A stretch of 64,000 bases of DNA from Achatina immaculata (Eukaryota > Mollusca > Gastropoda > Stylommatophora > Achatinidae), in contig CM019713.1 in assembly GCA_009760885.1 (NCBI GenBank), forward strand, positions 3,837,531 through 3,901,530, in the 5' to 3' direction. Of the stretch, positions 1 through 11,765 are shown piece by piece; position 1 is the first letter of the stretch, and every line of letters starts with the position of its first letter. The notes below the pieces were generated by a model that saw only the letters and a program-made list of their open reading frames with translations, did no database searches and was not told the DNA's origin. The position numbers were made by a program, and so were the translations under genes.

Positions 1-75
1 GAGGTCAGAATCAAACCTGGTTACATTTGACTTCCAAGATTTCTCTGATATCCACTTTTAGAGGATGTGTAGAAA
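1..75 (-). repeat. Fragment of tRNA-derived SINE family B
   Basis: Bases 31-75 (CTTCCAAGATTTCTCTG and the following CCACTTTTAGAGG) match the central part of the SINE at 59286-59571 in the same relative orientation. The promoter boxes are not present. It runs off the window edge, so its true length is unknown. Confidence 0.45.
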
Positions 76-904
76 GTTAAATGGCTCGATTTAAAAAAGA
101 AATCTTGACATCATCTGTGTTCTATTAATTGTTTTATTTTAAATGAAGAGTTTGGAAAAATCCTCACGTCGGAAAGACGGTCCAGGACCAAGATAACTGT
201 TTTAAAACTGCTGAACTGACGCTTAGAATACATTCATAAGAATTATTTTTTATAGAGCTCTTTACAAAAAATTTCTTTGAATTTCTCTAGTGTAGCAGTA
301 TACGGGAGATAACTGATGTTTTTACAGAAAGGGCGATTGTTATGTTTCTCTTTTTTAACTTTTCCGAGGTCGAGACCCTTCTAGAACGTCACGTGGGTTG
401 AGAAGCCCGTGACAGAGAATTGTGGGAGAGACTGTGAGTGGGCAAGTCTACGTTTGGATGTGTACCTGAGAGGATGGCTTTTTTGTGATGTTTCCGTCGA
501 GAAAAATGGATGTCTTATAATTGTTACTGGAGTCGTAGAAGTATGAATGGACTCGCCATGTGGCTGGGCAACCTGTCGCCAGTCAGAATTTCGTCATCAT
601 CATCTTCATTTCCATCTCATTCATCAATAAAACCTCATGTCGAATGATACGCAGGGCTGGCTTGACTTCCTGTACCAGTGTGTTGACAACTTTAGGTTTG
701 AAAGAGCTCGGAAGTGAAGGTGATGGCTGGAGACAGTGGATAACTAATCCAGAAACACTCGGCAAACACGGCTTCAAGTAGTAGCCCAACATTCTATTCA
801 GTAACAAAAACAACAGTAAACACAGCTCTCTTAGTGTTTCACTAGGAGCCAAATTGTTAGGCCAGCAGCTCTGGAACTTGTTCTTCGTAACGCTTTCTAT
901 GTAG
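76..904. other. Unannotated non-coding stretch
   Basis: AT-rich unique-looking sequence. The open frames at 560-852 lie on both strands, are short and show no recognisable domain. Nothing supportable was found here. Confidence 0.5.
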
Positions 905-1225
905 ATGTATCCGGGGGTTAACCCGCTGTCCGATTAGACAATCAACGACCCACAGCTGATATGCTAGCGTCAGAGTTAGCGAACCATAGCTAATGAATAC
1001 CCTGTCCCAACTCTCCGTTTGTACCTTCAGTTACAGGCCTAGCCTGACTATCAGGGCAGGGATCGACATAGTCCCCACGGTGGTGGAGTCTGCTAAAGAA
1101 GTATCGCATGCACCCGGCTTTTTAGCTGCACCCCGGGACTGAAAAAAAAACCCCAGCTCCCATAACCTGCCCCCCACTGCCGATATGATGTTGTGCCTCA
1201 ATACTCGTCTGCAAAGAACACAATC
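905..1225 (-). repeat. R1 dispersed repeat, copy 1
   Basis: On the minus strand this reads through the hallmark blocks of a repeat seen about eight times in the window: TTGAGGCACAAC, a GCTAAAAAG segment, AGCAGACTCCACCACC, then GGGACAGGGT and a final block near GCTAGCATATCAG. I call this family R1. It has no open frame and no tRNA-like promoter that I can identify. Confidence 0.7.
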
Positions 1226-1429
1226 TCGCAGTTACAGAGAGACAGCACAAGACAAGACAAGATGCAGATGTACCAACTATGCTTACATATATACAGCACT
1301 TAATAATCATAGGGTACTGATGCCTCAAATCGTGATCCTAGCGGTAAGGATTAAATGACTTTTTATGAGTGGTCGAAGTTTACTTAGAGAACCGTTTCTT
1401 GGGTTTTCTGATGGAACTTAACGTAAAGT

Positions 1430-1955
1430 ACAGTAGCAGTACCAGCAGCAGTAGCAGCAGCAGCAGTAGTAGTAGGAGGAGGAGGAAGAGGAGAAGTGGT
1501 AGTAGTACAGTGGCAATAGTGTAGTGCTAATAACAGTAATAGCAATAGAAGTAGTGGTGCTGATAATAGTAGTAGTGAACCTAGCAGATGTGTTAGTAGT
1601 GGCAGCACTAGTAGAAATGTCAGTAGGTGCAGTTTTAATGATGGTAGCGATAGTAAGAGTGAAGGTGATAGTAGTTGTAACTGTAGTAGTAGCTGTTGTT
1701 GTTGTTGTTGTTGTAGAGGTAATAGTAGTAGTAGTAAAAGTAGTAGTATTGTAGTAGTAGTATTAGTATTAGTAGTAGTAGTAGTAATAGTGGTAGTAGT
1801 AGTAGTAATAGTAGTAGTAGTAATAGTAGTAAAAGTAGTAGTTATTATTATTATTAGTAGTAGTAGAATTAGTAATTGTAATAGTAGTAGTAGAATAAGT
1901 AGTAATAGTAATTGTAATAGTAGTAGTAGTAGTAAAAGTAGTAGTAATAGTAGTT

Positions 1956-1986
<31 letters not shown>

Positions 1987-2090
1987 AAGTAGTAGTAATA
2001 ATAGTAGTAGTAAAAAAAGTAGTAGTAGTAGTAAGAGTAGTAGAAGTAGTAGTAAAAGTAGTAGTAGTAGTAGTAGCAGTAGTAGTTGAA
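1430..2090. repeat. Compound trinucleotide tract, (AGT)n-rich
   Basis: About 660 bp of imperfect AGT/GTA/AAT triplets with AGC and AGG interruptions. It opens long low-complexity frames on both strands (poly-Leu, poly-Ser, poly-Val, poly-Tyr) that are artefacts of the triplet period. No start context or domain supports a gene. Confidence 0.9.
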
Positions 2091-2304
2091 AATTATGGAA
2101 TGATAACTGAGCATTACCCACAACATAAATAAATAAAATAAAAATCACTAAACAAACTATACTGTACAACCATTCTTCAACCTATCAGGGTGTCCAAGAC
2201 GGATGCTTGTAAGATGGTCTAGAACTCCTCCTTAACACTATTGGTTAGCCATTCTGTTTTCATCTACTGCCAACCTCTCTTTAAATATTGGAAGTCCTCC
2301 TAGG

Positions 2305-2690
2305 CTTCTTCTTCTTCTTCTTCTTCTTCTGCTTACATCTCCCTGGAGCTACGAGCTGACGGTCTGTGCAGCCGACGCAGTGAATGTGTTAAAGCACACC
2401 ATCGTGTCCGACTGGGAGAAGGTTACGGCAGTTATTTTGTTGTTGTTGCTGTCTAAGTGAAACTTAAAGCAGGGAGCGTACAGAATCCACCGCCATGGGC
2501 ACTATGGCGACCCCTGTCCTGTTAGCCAGTCTAAGCCTGTTATTAGGGGTGGGGGTGGGGGGGGGGCGGGGTAACAAGACAGAGAGATAGGACAAGGTCT
2601 TGGTCAGCCATAGTTCGGTCGGCCAACCCCGACTCTAGCATGTCAGGTACGGGTAAATGATCGCCAAAGTCGTCAGGCAAAGCCTTCACC
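2305..2690 (+). repeat. R1 dispersed repeat, copy 2
   Basis: Begins with a (CTT)n run at 2309-2330, then CTCCCTGGAGC, CGACTGGGAGAAGGTTA, a degraded centre, CCACCGCCATGGGCACTATGG and GGTCTTGGTCAGCCATAG. Because several R1 copies start with (CTT)n on this strand, the element probably ends in a (GAA)n tail when read on the other strand. Confidence 0.75.
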
Positions 2691-3430
2691 TGCAGAGTTC
2701 TCCTTAATATATGATAAGACATCCCAGACTGAGACAGTACACGGGCTCGCACTGGGCCTGCTGCCTGTCAGGTACAGAATCAATCTACCTGAAGCCAAAG
2801 CGATGGAGCGTTTGCGCCCCTGCCGGCAACACGGTATAAAGAGAAATACTTCCTAATGAATTAGAAACACGACCGTATAACCTTCTCACACTGTCAGGGT
2901 CCTGTAATGCTACCGCTATTCCTTTATACACCTGTCTTAGCACCTCTTGACCCATGTCTGTGATCCGCGACGGTCCCCCCGCCACCCGAGAACATCGTAG
3001 GCTCTGTAAATCTATTCATTTGTTGATTGTTGGCGTCGGTTCCTGCGATATTTAAAACCCGATTAAGTGGATTAACGATATTGATGATCTGCCTTTCGTT
3101 AAGAGGTCTCAAGATCTTTGTTGAGATCAGGAGTGTCTCTAATTGCGTTAAAAGATTTAAAGACCTTTTTTCTTTGAAAGGAAGAGCCGAAATGAAATAG
3201 ATGGCTAGACTTTGAAAACCAAATGCAGGAAGTGCGCGAAGATATGGCCGAAAGTTAGACTGAAGAGAATGATTGAGAATTATGCACTGTACTCAGGTAG
3301 GCGGAGCAGTTGGCACGTAACTAGGCAAGAATGGAGTAAACTCTTAACTGGGTGCTCCTCCAAGTCAGTATGGCTGTGTTTATACCTGCGTGTCTGTAAG
3401 CTTTTGTGTTCTTCGTTTGTTCGCGTCCTA
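2691..3430. other. Unannotated non-coding stretch
   Basis: Mixed sequence without a recognisable gene or repeat. Short frames on both strands lack domains. Confidence 0.5.
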
Positions 3431-3760
3431 TACTATTTCTCTATCTCTCTCTCTCTCTCTGACTTTCTCTCTACTTATCTTTCTACGTCCGCTTGACTGC
3501 TTGTCTTTTAGCTTTTCTGTCCTTCTTTTGTCTGTCTGCTTCCCTGCTTGCTTGTCCGCATGTCTCTTTTGCCTGTCTGTCTCTCTATTTTATCTTTCTT
3601 GCGTCTGCTTGTATGCCTGCCGGAAAAGTATGTCTACTTGTCTTACTATGTCTGTCTGTCTTCCAGCCTGCGTATCCCCTTTTCCACATGTCTCTTTGTC
3701 ATGTCTGTCTGTTTGTCTGCTTTCCAACTCTTCTATGTATTTCTGTGTATTTACTGTCTG
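3431..3760 (+). repeat. Pyrimidine-rich degenerate simple sequence
   Basis: Interrupted CT and CTGT/TGTC runs that open several overlapping Cys/Leu/Ser-rich frames. Open frames in all three phases of a biased sequence indicate simple sequence rather than coding DNA. Confidence 0.75.
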
Positions 3761-4105
3761 AGACTTTGAGTAATGTCTTCATATTAAGCCATGTTAAATG
3801 CTTGAACACTTCATGCGCTTGTAAAGTTAATTATGCTCTTATTCTGTCTAATGACACGGGGCAAAAAGAAATGCTTTAGAATCAATGGGGATTATTTAAG
3901 CCCGTGAAAATAGAGAGATAAGGAGAACTTTAGAGGATTATTTAAGCCTTTTGCATTAAAGTTCGTATGTTTCTTTGTTCGTTAATAAGTCTTAGTGGCG
4001 GAAAGTTTGTCTGTCTGCCTGTCTGTCTGTTTAGAAAGTCTGGTTTAATCTCGGTTTGATATTTGTCTTAAACATTCACAAACCACGAAGTAATAGAGAA
4101 CACAG

Positions 4106-4168
4106 CCAGACAGACAAATAGATAGATAGATGGATAGATAGAACGAACGAACGAAGGAATGAATGAAC
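4106..4168. repeat. Tetranucleotide tail (GATA/GAAC/GAAT) at LINE 3' end
   Basis: Runs of GATA, GAAC and GAAT directly abut the CR1-like LINE 3' end that starts at about 4169. In the LINE's own (minus) orientation this is a short tetranucleotide repeat tail after AAAATAAAGTATGTTC. Confidence 0.65.
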
Positions 4169-5665
4169 ATACTTTATTTTCAAAGGGTTAAGAATTTGGC
4201 ATGCAGGCCCGTCTAACTTTCTGCCCTTCATCATACAGCTTTCACTCAGTCACAGTCATTCAGCATTTGTTAATTAGCATAATAATCATGAAGACACAAT
4301 TAAATGATTACATAAATAAATAATAAACTTATCTCATGTCCATACACTCTACACTTTGATTTATGCAACAGCGTGAAATAAACTTGCATTCTTACATTCA
4401 TTCAAAACTAACAAATTTATAGAAAAACAGTATTAAAAAATTCACAAAATCAAGCTCTAAACTAGTTTAGACTATGCTTAGAGAGGCATATAGTCCATAT
4501 CAAACAGATGTTGACAAAGGTTGAAGTTATAAGAACGAATATTACTTATAAGTTTTACATGAATTGGTAGGGCAGTCCAAAGGTGGGAAGCTGAGCAAGA
4601 GAAGCTTTTTGGAAACATGTTAAGCCTTGGTTTTTGGGAGAATACAATTGCTTAAGCGCTGACTGTGTTTTGGGTTAGATTTGAAGGTAGATAGAGGTGT
4701 ATGATACAGTTTTACAAGGTGGCAGAGAGAGTGAGTAAAGTGAGAAAAGTGAGAAAAAACGAATAGAAAGTATGAGAGAGAGAGAGAGAGAGAGAGATGC
4801 GAATGTATAAATGAAAAACCTACAACATCCGATATTTCGGCGTGAGCCTTTTTCGAAGATTACATACACAAACGAGACAAAAACGTATAACTAAACGAAA
4901 ACCTTATCTTAATGTGGCATCCTCCAGAAGTAGGAAACTCACTCCCTCTGCGCACCTTGTAAAACTGAACCATACACCTCTATCTACCTTTATTATTAGA
5001 ACCAGTTTTACTGCAGTCGCAGTCCCTTTTATCGGTTGGATTTGAAGAACAACCACAGATAGTGTGGAACATTGTGCGATAGAATTTATGAATTAACTTG
5101 GCCTTATTGAAAAGAAATCTCTTCTTGAGAGGTAGAATATCAAGATGTTTGTCCATATTTGTAATACGTGCTGCATGTTTGTCATTTAAAAGCTTTATTG
5201 CTCGTTTTTTAAGTGAGTTTGACATGGAACAACAATCCAAGACTGTGGAACGGTAGTCCACATGTGTTTGTGTCTGTGATAAGTAGTATATTTTTTCTGG
5301 TGTCTATGTCAAGAACATGTTTAATTTTAGTAAATTGGCAAACTTTTTGTGCAATGAGTTTGGTTAGATTGTGTACATGATTGTTCCAGCTCAGGTGGTG
5401 GTCGGTCATGAGACCTAGAGTTTTATGTTCACTAAGAACTATCTGTGAAGTTCCAGCATGGAGCTGTAGTGTTGTTGATGGTGAATTTGTTAATTTCTGT
5501 CTTGTTGTAAAGAAACATGGATGTTGTTTTGCTGGTGTTTATGAGCATTCTGTTGTTATTGCTCCAGTTTATTGTTTATTTCAATGTGAAGAGTTGATTC
5601 AAGGTTAATACAGTCATTGTCACTAGTGTAAACTGTGCAGTCATCAGCAAAGAGATCACAAGATG
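4169..5665 (-). pseudogene. 5'-truncated CR1/Jockey-like LINE (reverse transcriptase C-terminal half and 3' UTR)
   Basis: Read on the minus strand, the fragment begins near [13 protein letters not shown]. It reaches the catalytic motif as FADD (codons at 5640-5651), then a broken thumb region, LSWNNHVHNLTKLIA and DYRSTVLDCCSMSNSLKKRA, which is the usual C-terminal layout of CR1/Jockey-group reverse transcriptases. The 3' UTR follows, ending near AAAATAAAGTATG. Frameshifts and stops make it non-functional. The endonuclease and most of the polymerase are absent, as expected for a 5'-truncated insertion. Positions 4687-5033 are a later insertion. Related pieces occur at 8340-8720, 50270-50675, 54965-55065 and 61041-61895. 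Clade placement is by motif only. Confidence 0.75.
4687..5033. mobile_element. Hairpin element copy 1 (Penelope/retrozyme-like candidate)
   Basis: This 347-bp insert interrupts the CR1-like LINE. Nearly identical 14-bp flanks (GGTTAGATTTGAAG at 4673-4686, GGTTGGATTTGAAG at 5034-5047) look like a target-site duplication. The uninterrupted relative at 61650 supports an insertion here. Arms of about 50 bp (4687-4736 and 4937-4987) are inverted complements with few mismatches. The loop holds a (GA)n tract and, at about 4842-4857, TTTCGGCGTGAGCCTT, whose complement AAGGCTCACGCCGAAA resembles helix II plus GAAA of a hammerhead ribozyme. After the right arm comes TTTTACTGCAGTCGC, shared with copy 2 at 29190. 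No ORF. Assignment to Penelope-like elements is inference. Confidence 0.6.
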
Positions 5666-5727
5666 ATTTTTTTTAGATGAAGAGGAAGATCGTTGGTGTA
5701 TATGAGAGGACCAGGAGAGGACAAAGA

Positions 5728-5876
<149 letters not shown>

Positions 5877-5879
5877 CCG

Positions 5880-6725
5880 TAATGGAGCGAACTAGAATGG
5901 ACGAAAAATATCGTCCTATCTACAAACAGAGAAACTGAATGCATAATAGAACAAGACGGTATTAAAAGTATTCTTATGTAAGCAAAATCTGCCTGGTTTT
6001 GTATGTAAAATATGTAATATTATCACGATAATAAAAGGCCGTCTTGCCTTTGAAAGGTGAAACCAGTAGCTCTTTGTAATGAGAAACAGTGAGAATATTA
6101 TTCATTTGCTGCGCGACGGACCCGTTCCAAAATGTTTTCCAAATAATTACATGTCTACTGTTTTGTTTTGTTTTGTTTTTTTTTTCCAGCGGATAAATTA
6201 ATATTTTATTTATCAGCAGAGCTGATAAGAATAAGAAGTTATATTGAAGTTTTTGACAGTTGCATGGCGATGATGTGTAGAGAAAACAGCACGTGAGATG
6301 GCCACAAGGGAATACACGTATCGTGTTCTGTGAGAGCAGAGTTTGAAAACTGCGATAAACACGAAGGAATCAATAATGAAAATGTTTCTAGGGGAGATGA
6401 GTGGGGGGAATTTAATTACAAAAATAACTAAAATGAAATATAACAGGAAAAAAAAAGTAGACGGAGAAAACACACGCACACGCGCGCGCGCACACACAAG
6501 GAGGACATCAGAAGGTTACGCGCAACAGCAAGACTGTTAAGTGCGGGACGTATCTATTGTAAAGTCAGTGATACTCCGTGGCTTTGTTGAGTGTTAACAC
6601 GAGTGTGGTGTACAAGTTACGTCCATTGGTGAAGTCCTAAGAGTTAAGCCTTAGGGTTTATACCTTACATATATTTGGGTAGACACTTCCGAAAATAGAA
6701 TTAGATTCGTTTCTGAGATATCTAT
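5880..6725. other. Unannotated stretch with a small (CA/CG)n tract
   Basis: Mostly AT-rich unique sequence. A mixed CA/CG run lies at 6470-6497. No gene or named repeat recognised. Confidence 0.45.
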
Positions 6726-6727
6726 TG

Positions 6728-7050
6728 TATCAGAGTTCTTCTTCTTCTTCTTCTTCCCTGGAACTGCGAGCTGGTGGGGCTTCTTGCAGCCGTTGCGGTG
6801 AGGATGTTGAGGCACTGCGTCATGTCGGACTGGGAGCGGGTTATTCAGGGTTTTTTTCAATCAGTGAGTGGGGCTAAAAAGAAGTATGTGTGCTGTACTT
6901 CTTTAACAAACTCCACCACCATGGGGACTACGGCGGTCCCTGCCCCTTTAGCCAGAGTGGTCCTGTTACTACGGATACCAGTAAGAGACGTGGGACAGGG
7001 GCTTTGATCAGCTATGGATCGTTGACTGCCAAATCGGATAGCGCCTCAGT
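6728..7050 (+). repeat. R1 dispersed repeat, copy 3
   Basis: A (CTT)n run, then CCCTGGAACTGCGAGCTGG, GAGGATGTTGAGGCAC, GTGAGTGGGGCTAAAAAG, CTCCACCACCATGGGGAC, a GTTACTACGGATACC segment and GGGACAGGGGCTTTGATCAG. This is one of the best-preserved copies. The frames at 6774-7007 are fortuitous. Confidence 0.85.
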
Positions 7051-7504
7051 AAAATATTCTTTTCATTCATTTCATTTATTTTCATACTTTTCATCTACTC
7101 TAATCATCAAAAAGATCAGACTGCCAAAGTACCCTTTCAGATTTCATTTTAAATATTTATTTGTCTGTGCAATCTCCAAGGATCCCTGCGGCAAGAAGTG
7201 GATTTAGCCAGCGAAAGTGTGTTCGAAGTGGGACTTGCAATATGATCGCATCGAAACAGAATAGATCATTAAAAGAAATCTCATTCAGTGTTCATTTGGA
7301 ACTGAGTACTTGGAATGGAAATCCTTCGTTTTAGAAAAGTATCCTATTTCAAAGAAAATTAAACTTCTCCTGTAATGACCAAACAAAAACAAAAAAATGC
7401 GTCAAAGAGATCATGCGAGCAATAACGCTTTTCTTTTTGGTGAGTTTTTGCTTTTGCAGTTAGGCAAGGTTATCACTTGTGAGAGATGATGATTGAAAAT
7501 GGTT

Positions 7505-7783
7505 TATTATCTCTCGTTCTGTCTCTCTCGCTCTCTTTGTCTTACTCTCTCACTCTTTCTCAGTCTCTCTTTCTTTCTTGCTCTCTCTCTCTCTCTGACG
7601 TTGTCTCCATCTTTCTCTAGCTCTCTTTCCCGTTCTATCTCTCTCTCTCTATTTCTCTCTCTCTCGTTCTCTTTCATTGTCTTGCTCGTTTCCTCTCGCG
7701 TTATGTCTCTTTCTCTCTCTCTATCTCACTCTCTTTCTCTCTCTCTTTCTCTCTGGCTTTCCTTCTCTTTTTCTATCTCGCTT

Positions 7784-7820
<37 letters not shown>

Positions 7821-8065
7821 TTTTTTCTCTCTCTCTCTCTCTATCTCACTTTCTCTCTCTCTCTCTCTATCTCTTTCTATCTCGCGTTCTTTTTCTCTTT
7901 CTTTCTATCTCGCTTTCTTTCTCTCTCTTTCGCTTTCTTTCTCTCTCTCTCTCTCTCGTTCTCTCTTGCGCTCCCTCTGTCTCTCTCATTCTCTTTCACT
8001 CTCTCTCCTCTCTCTCTCACCTCTTTCTCTCTTGCTCTCTCTCTCTCTGTCTGTCACTAGCTCTC
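7505..8065 (+). repeat. (TC)n-rich simple sequence tract
   Basis: Roughly 560 bp of TCTC with scattered G and A interruptions. Leu/Ser/Phe open frames of 127-193 codons are periodic artefacts present in more than one phase. Confidence 0.95.
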
Positions 8066-8339
8066 TCTATGTGAGTGTGTGCATGTGTTTTGAGTGTATG
8101 TCCTCCTCCGTATTTTAACTACTATAGCTATATCACAGTGCTGGACTTGTCTGAATGTGATAACAAGTACACTACACGTCTTTGATCATTTATACTGCAT
8201 ATTGTTAAATGATTAGAAATTCAATACAAAAGTGTTGTCGCTTTAAATTTTTTCTTCCGTTACTTATGCCCTTATTACTTATTATTCTGTTTGTACTCAA
8301 AGAGCATGTTTGAAACTTGAGTAAACACTGAGTAATAAA

Positions 8340-8394
8340 ATGTAGAATGTCAGACGGCCTTAAGCGCCCAGCTTTAAAAAAAAATAATAAAGCG

Positions 8395-8425
<31 letters not shown>

Positions 8426-8720
8426 CCTGCCTGTTTCTATTAATGTGTTAGTTTTCAATGAATATAAAAATGTAAGTTTAGTTCATGTAGTTACATAAAT
8501 TAGAGTGCTGTGTATGGACAAAAGATAGTTTGTTATTTATTTATGTAATCATTTGATTGTTTCTTCATAATTATTATGCTCATTAATAAATGCTGAATGA
8601 CTGTGACCTAGCTGTATGATGAAGGGCAGAATATTAGTCGGGCCCGCTTGACCAGTTCTTAACCCCTTGAAAATAAAGTATATTCGTCAGTTCATCCGTC
8701 CGTTCGTTCGTTCGTTCTAT
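8340..8720 (+). repeat. CR1-like LINE 3' UTR fragment
   Basis: Shares with the minus strand of 4169-4450 the blocks ATTTATGTAATCATTT, AATTATTATGCTCATTAA, GCTGAATGACTGTGA, GATGAAGGGCAGAAT and CCTTGAAAATAAAGTAT. It ends in a (GTTC)n-type tail at 8702-8717. Only the 3' UTR is present. Confidence 0.75.
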
Positions 8721-9457
8721 CTTATACACATTCCCACAGGCACACAGCTGTAAGTCTCTTATTCCATGTTTAAGATTTTCTACATCTGATTTTTAAATTC
8801 CTGGACAAATTTCTTGTGAAAAATGTCAGCTGACATTTACGTCTGACATCTCGTCACTGTCATTGTCTCAGACATGCAGAGTTAAAACTCCATTAATTGT
8901 TACGGTTGGGATTTAAAATTATGCCTTTTCTTTTATGCTTTCAAACTATTTTTATTGGTTATTTTATTTTTTCCTGACGATGTTAATGGAGCCCATAAAA
9001 GTGAATTACTGAGATCGCTGCCGAAGGCGGAGAGTTGTGAGCTGACTGCTTGCGTTAGGCCTGATGAACCATAGCCGGCCAAGACCCTACTCCATCTCCC
9101 AAATGGTAAAAAAAAGACAGTAGTTTGTACACTTGTATAAGAGATATGAATGGAAAGTCGAAGCTGGTCTTAAAACCACGGGGAGGCGAAGTCGAATTTG
9201 TTGAGTTGGAAGGGCCATAACTGCGACCCAGCGCTAATTTCCCCCCCCCCCCCCCACCTGTTTTTTTTTAAGCAGGGGCCGAAGAAAAACAGAAAGAAAA
9301 TAAATAATCTTGGTACCCCGCGATAAAGTCCTTGAAATTATTTTTTTTTAAAAGACACTTACTAAACCCTTTTATATTATTTTTCATCATTTTGATATTT
9401 ATGTTAGTAAATTTTCGTATTACTATTCAGAAAAATTCATTAAAAAAACTAGAGTTG
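8721..9457. other. Unannotated stretch with homopolymer runs
   Basis: AT-rich sequence with a poly-C run (9240-9256) followed by poly-T. A low-similarity R1-like or SINE-like block may lie near 9040-9100 but I could not confirm it. Confidence 0.4.
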
Positions 9458-9459
9458 TA

Positions 9460-10743
9460 GGGAGTGATTGATAAGTTCTCGGCATAAGGTACAACGGATT
9501 ATTTGTAGATAACTTTTTTTGGTTATTTCTCAACATAGTCCCCTTTCAATTTATGCACTTAGTCCAGCGATTCTGGAAATATGGATCCCATCTTTGTAAA
9601 AGTCAGCATCTTGTGCCAGTAGAAAGTGGTCCACAGCATGAATGACGTCATTATCTGAAGCACATTTGCGACTACTGAGCTCCTTTTTTTAGTTTGGTAA
9701 ACAGGTAATAGTCTGAAGGGACCAAATCTGGGGAATAAGGAGGATGTTCAAGAAGCTGGGAGCCGCATTCGTGAATGGCAGCCATTGCCACCGCTGACTT
9801 GTGAACTGGAGCATTGTCTTGATGAAAGATGACTCCTCTCGTCAATTTCCCTTGACGCTTCTCCTTCAGTTTGACCCAGAGTTGCTTCACAAGATTAGTG
9901 TAATAGACCCCGCGACCGTTCTGCCTTTTTGAAGATAGTCTACCAATAGCACGCCTTCTGAATCCCAAAAGATGGAACCAATTACTTTGCCTGCAGACAG
10001 AACCACCCTTGGTTTCTTTGGAGGTGGTGATCCATTGTGTTTCCACTGCTTTGACTGTTCATTGGTTTCTAGTTGAAAATGATGAACCCATGTCTCATCC
10101 ACAGTCACAAAGTGCTGAAGAAACTTTTCGGGATCTGCAGAAAAATGGCCAAGATTGTCTCTTGACATGTTAAGACGCTGTCGTTTGTGATCAGCTCGTT
10201 CCAAGAATTTTCGGGACCTATCGAGCAGAGACCTTTGTCAATTGAAAATCATTGTGAATAATGGCATGGACACGTTCCTGGGAGATGCCCAAATCAATAG
10301 CAATGTACCGCTCAGTTAGTCGTCGATCCTCCATTATCAAGTCATGGATTCTGCCAGTGGTTTCATCGGTGGTTACCGTTCTTGGTCTTCCTGGACAGGG
10401 ATAATCTTCCACACTCTCCCTTCCATGTTTAAATTGAGCTGCCCTTTTCTTCACTGTGCTGTAAGAAGGGGCACTTTCCCCTAGAGTCTCCACCATATCC
10501 TCATGGATCTCTTTCGATGATAAGCCCTTGATGCAGAGGTAGCTCGATGAGAATTTTATCCATTTTCTCAATTTCTGCCAGCCCTTACCACTTCAGTAGC
10601 CTGTAAAAATAAAATTGGTTGCAGTTAATTTCTTGAAACTTGATGTTTAATCTTATATGAACCTGATCTACAAATGAACCTAATATCAACTGCATGTTTC
10701 AAGTATTTGTACCTTATGCCGAGAACTTATCAATCACCCCTCC
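9460..10743 (-). mobile_element. Mariner (Tc1/mariner) transposon, complete ends
   Basis: A 1284-bp element flanked by TA (9458-9459 and 10744-10745). Terminal inverted repeats share GTGATTGATAAGTTCTCGG and the following CATAAGGTACAA. Length and TA duplication fit mariner. It is related to the copy at 43542-45197 in the opposite orientation. Confidence 0.92.
9523..10563 (-). pseudogene. Mariner transposase, frameshifted
   Basis: A mariner transposase moves the element by cut-and-paste at TA sites. The gene reads from an ATG at 10563 to TAA at 9523. A helix-turn-helix-like N-terminal region (LCIKGLSSKEIHEDMVETLG, VKKRAAQFKHG) leads to the catalytic segments VDETWVHHF, HQDNAPVH and YSPDLVPSDYYLF. 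There are 34 residues between the second and third aspartates (HQDN to PSDYY), the mariner D34D signature. The three acidic positions are intact. The reading frame is not: there is a small deletion just after the start, a stop where mariner 2 has tryptophan near 10222, and a shift near 9910. It is therefore inactive as written. The sister copy at 44070-45132 carries different breaks. Confidence 0.88.
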
Positions 10744-10745
10744 TA

Positions 10746-11334
10746 TGTCCCTGGCAACCGGATGTGGCGTCATTACATTCCTGAATTCCCAAGGTCTCAT
10801 CTTTATCATAGTGTAATAAATCTCTATCAGCTGGGTCGAGGAGACCTCTCTGTCCTCCGGGTCGTCGAGGAAAATGGTGAAGAGTTATCATTCTTTAATA
10901 AACAACACTGGGCCCAATCATCTGTTTTGTTTTTGTCTTGTTTTGTTTTGTTTTTCCTCAAAATATACAACCATGGGTCGACTATGCCGCTACGCATCCA
11001 TATAATTGGGCGAGAAATAAAAGCAACGGCCTGCTTTGCCTGGGCCATCTCTGGAATGTTCACCACTCTCCTTGACCAGTGGTCTTGTTAACCTCCGATA
11101 ACGGCGGAATCCATCTTACATATTCGTCTCCGTGTCCAGGTTGTGGCGTCAGCCAGTGCACAGTGGAGATGGGTTTGTTTCTTCTGGGCACCCAGTATTT
11201 TATATCACATTTCCGCGCTGTTTTGCTGTATTACATTTCTAGATTGTGTCTTGTATCATTTTCCAAGAATGTGTTTTGTATATTTCTAGGAAGTCATTGG
11301 CGATACGCTCTTCTCTTCAGCGTGCTGTCGTTCT
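10746..11334. other. Unannotated non-coding stretch
   Basis: Unique-looking sequence. Opposite-strand frames near 10762-11091 show no domain. Confidence 0.45.
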
Positions 11335-11765
11335 TGCTTAAGATTGGCAAATTCTGTTCATGATGAACAAATTCTGTTTACGATGGACAAATTCTGTTCA
11401 CCGTGGACAAACTCTGTTTAGAATGGATAAACTCTGTTTATGGTGGACAACTCTTGTGTTTACGGTATACAAATCCTGTTTACCATGAACAACTTTTGTT
11501 TTGCGACGGTCAATTTTTGCTTACGATGGACAGCGTTTGTTTACGAGGGACAAATTTTGTTTATGATAAACAGATTTTATTTACAATAAACAACTTTTGT
11601 TCACGGTAGATAACTTTTTGTAGGATGGACTAATTCTGTTTACGATGGACACATTCTTTTTATAATGGACAACTTCTCTTTACGATGGATAAATTCTGTT
11701 TATGATGGACAACTTTTATTTATGATGGGCAACTTTTATTTACAATGGACAACTTCTGAATTCAA
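11335..11765 (+). repeat. Minisatellite, about 20-bp period
   Basis: About 20 degenerate copies of a unit close to GATGGACAAATTCTGTTTAC. The last units are no more ordered than the first. Open frames over it repeat NSVYGGQL-type peptides and are periodic. Confidence 0.9.

Noticed and set aside
1384..2169. Long poly-Leu/Thr frame (261 codons, minus) and poly-Ser/Tyr frames
   Set aside because: Produced by the (AGT)n triplet tract on both strands. No non-repetitive domain.
7493..8074. 193-codon Leu/Ser frame
   Set aside because: Simple (TC)n sequence open in several phases.
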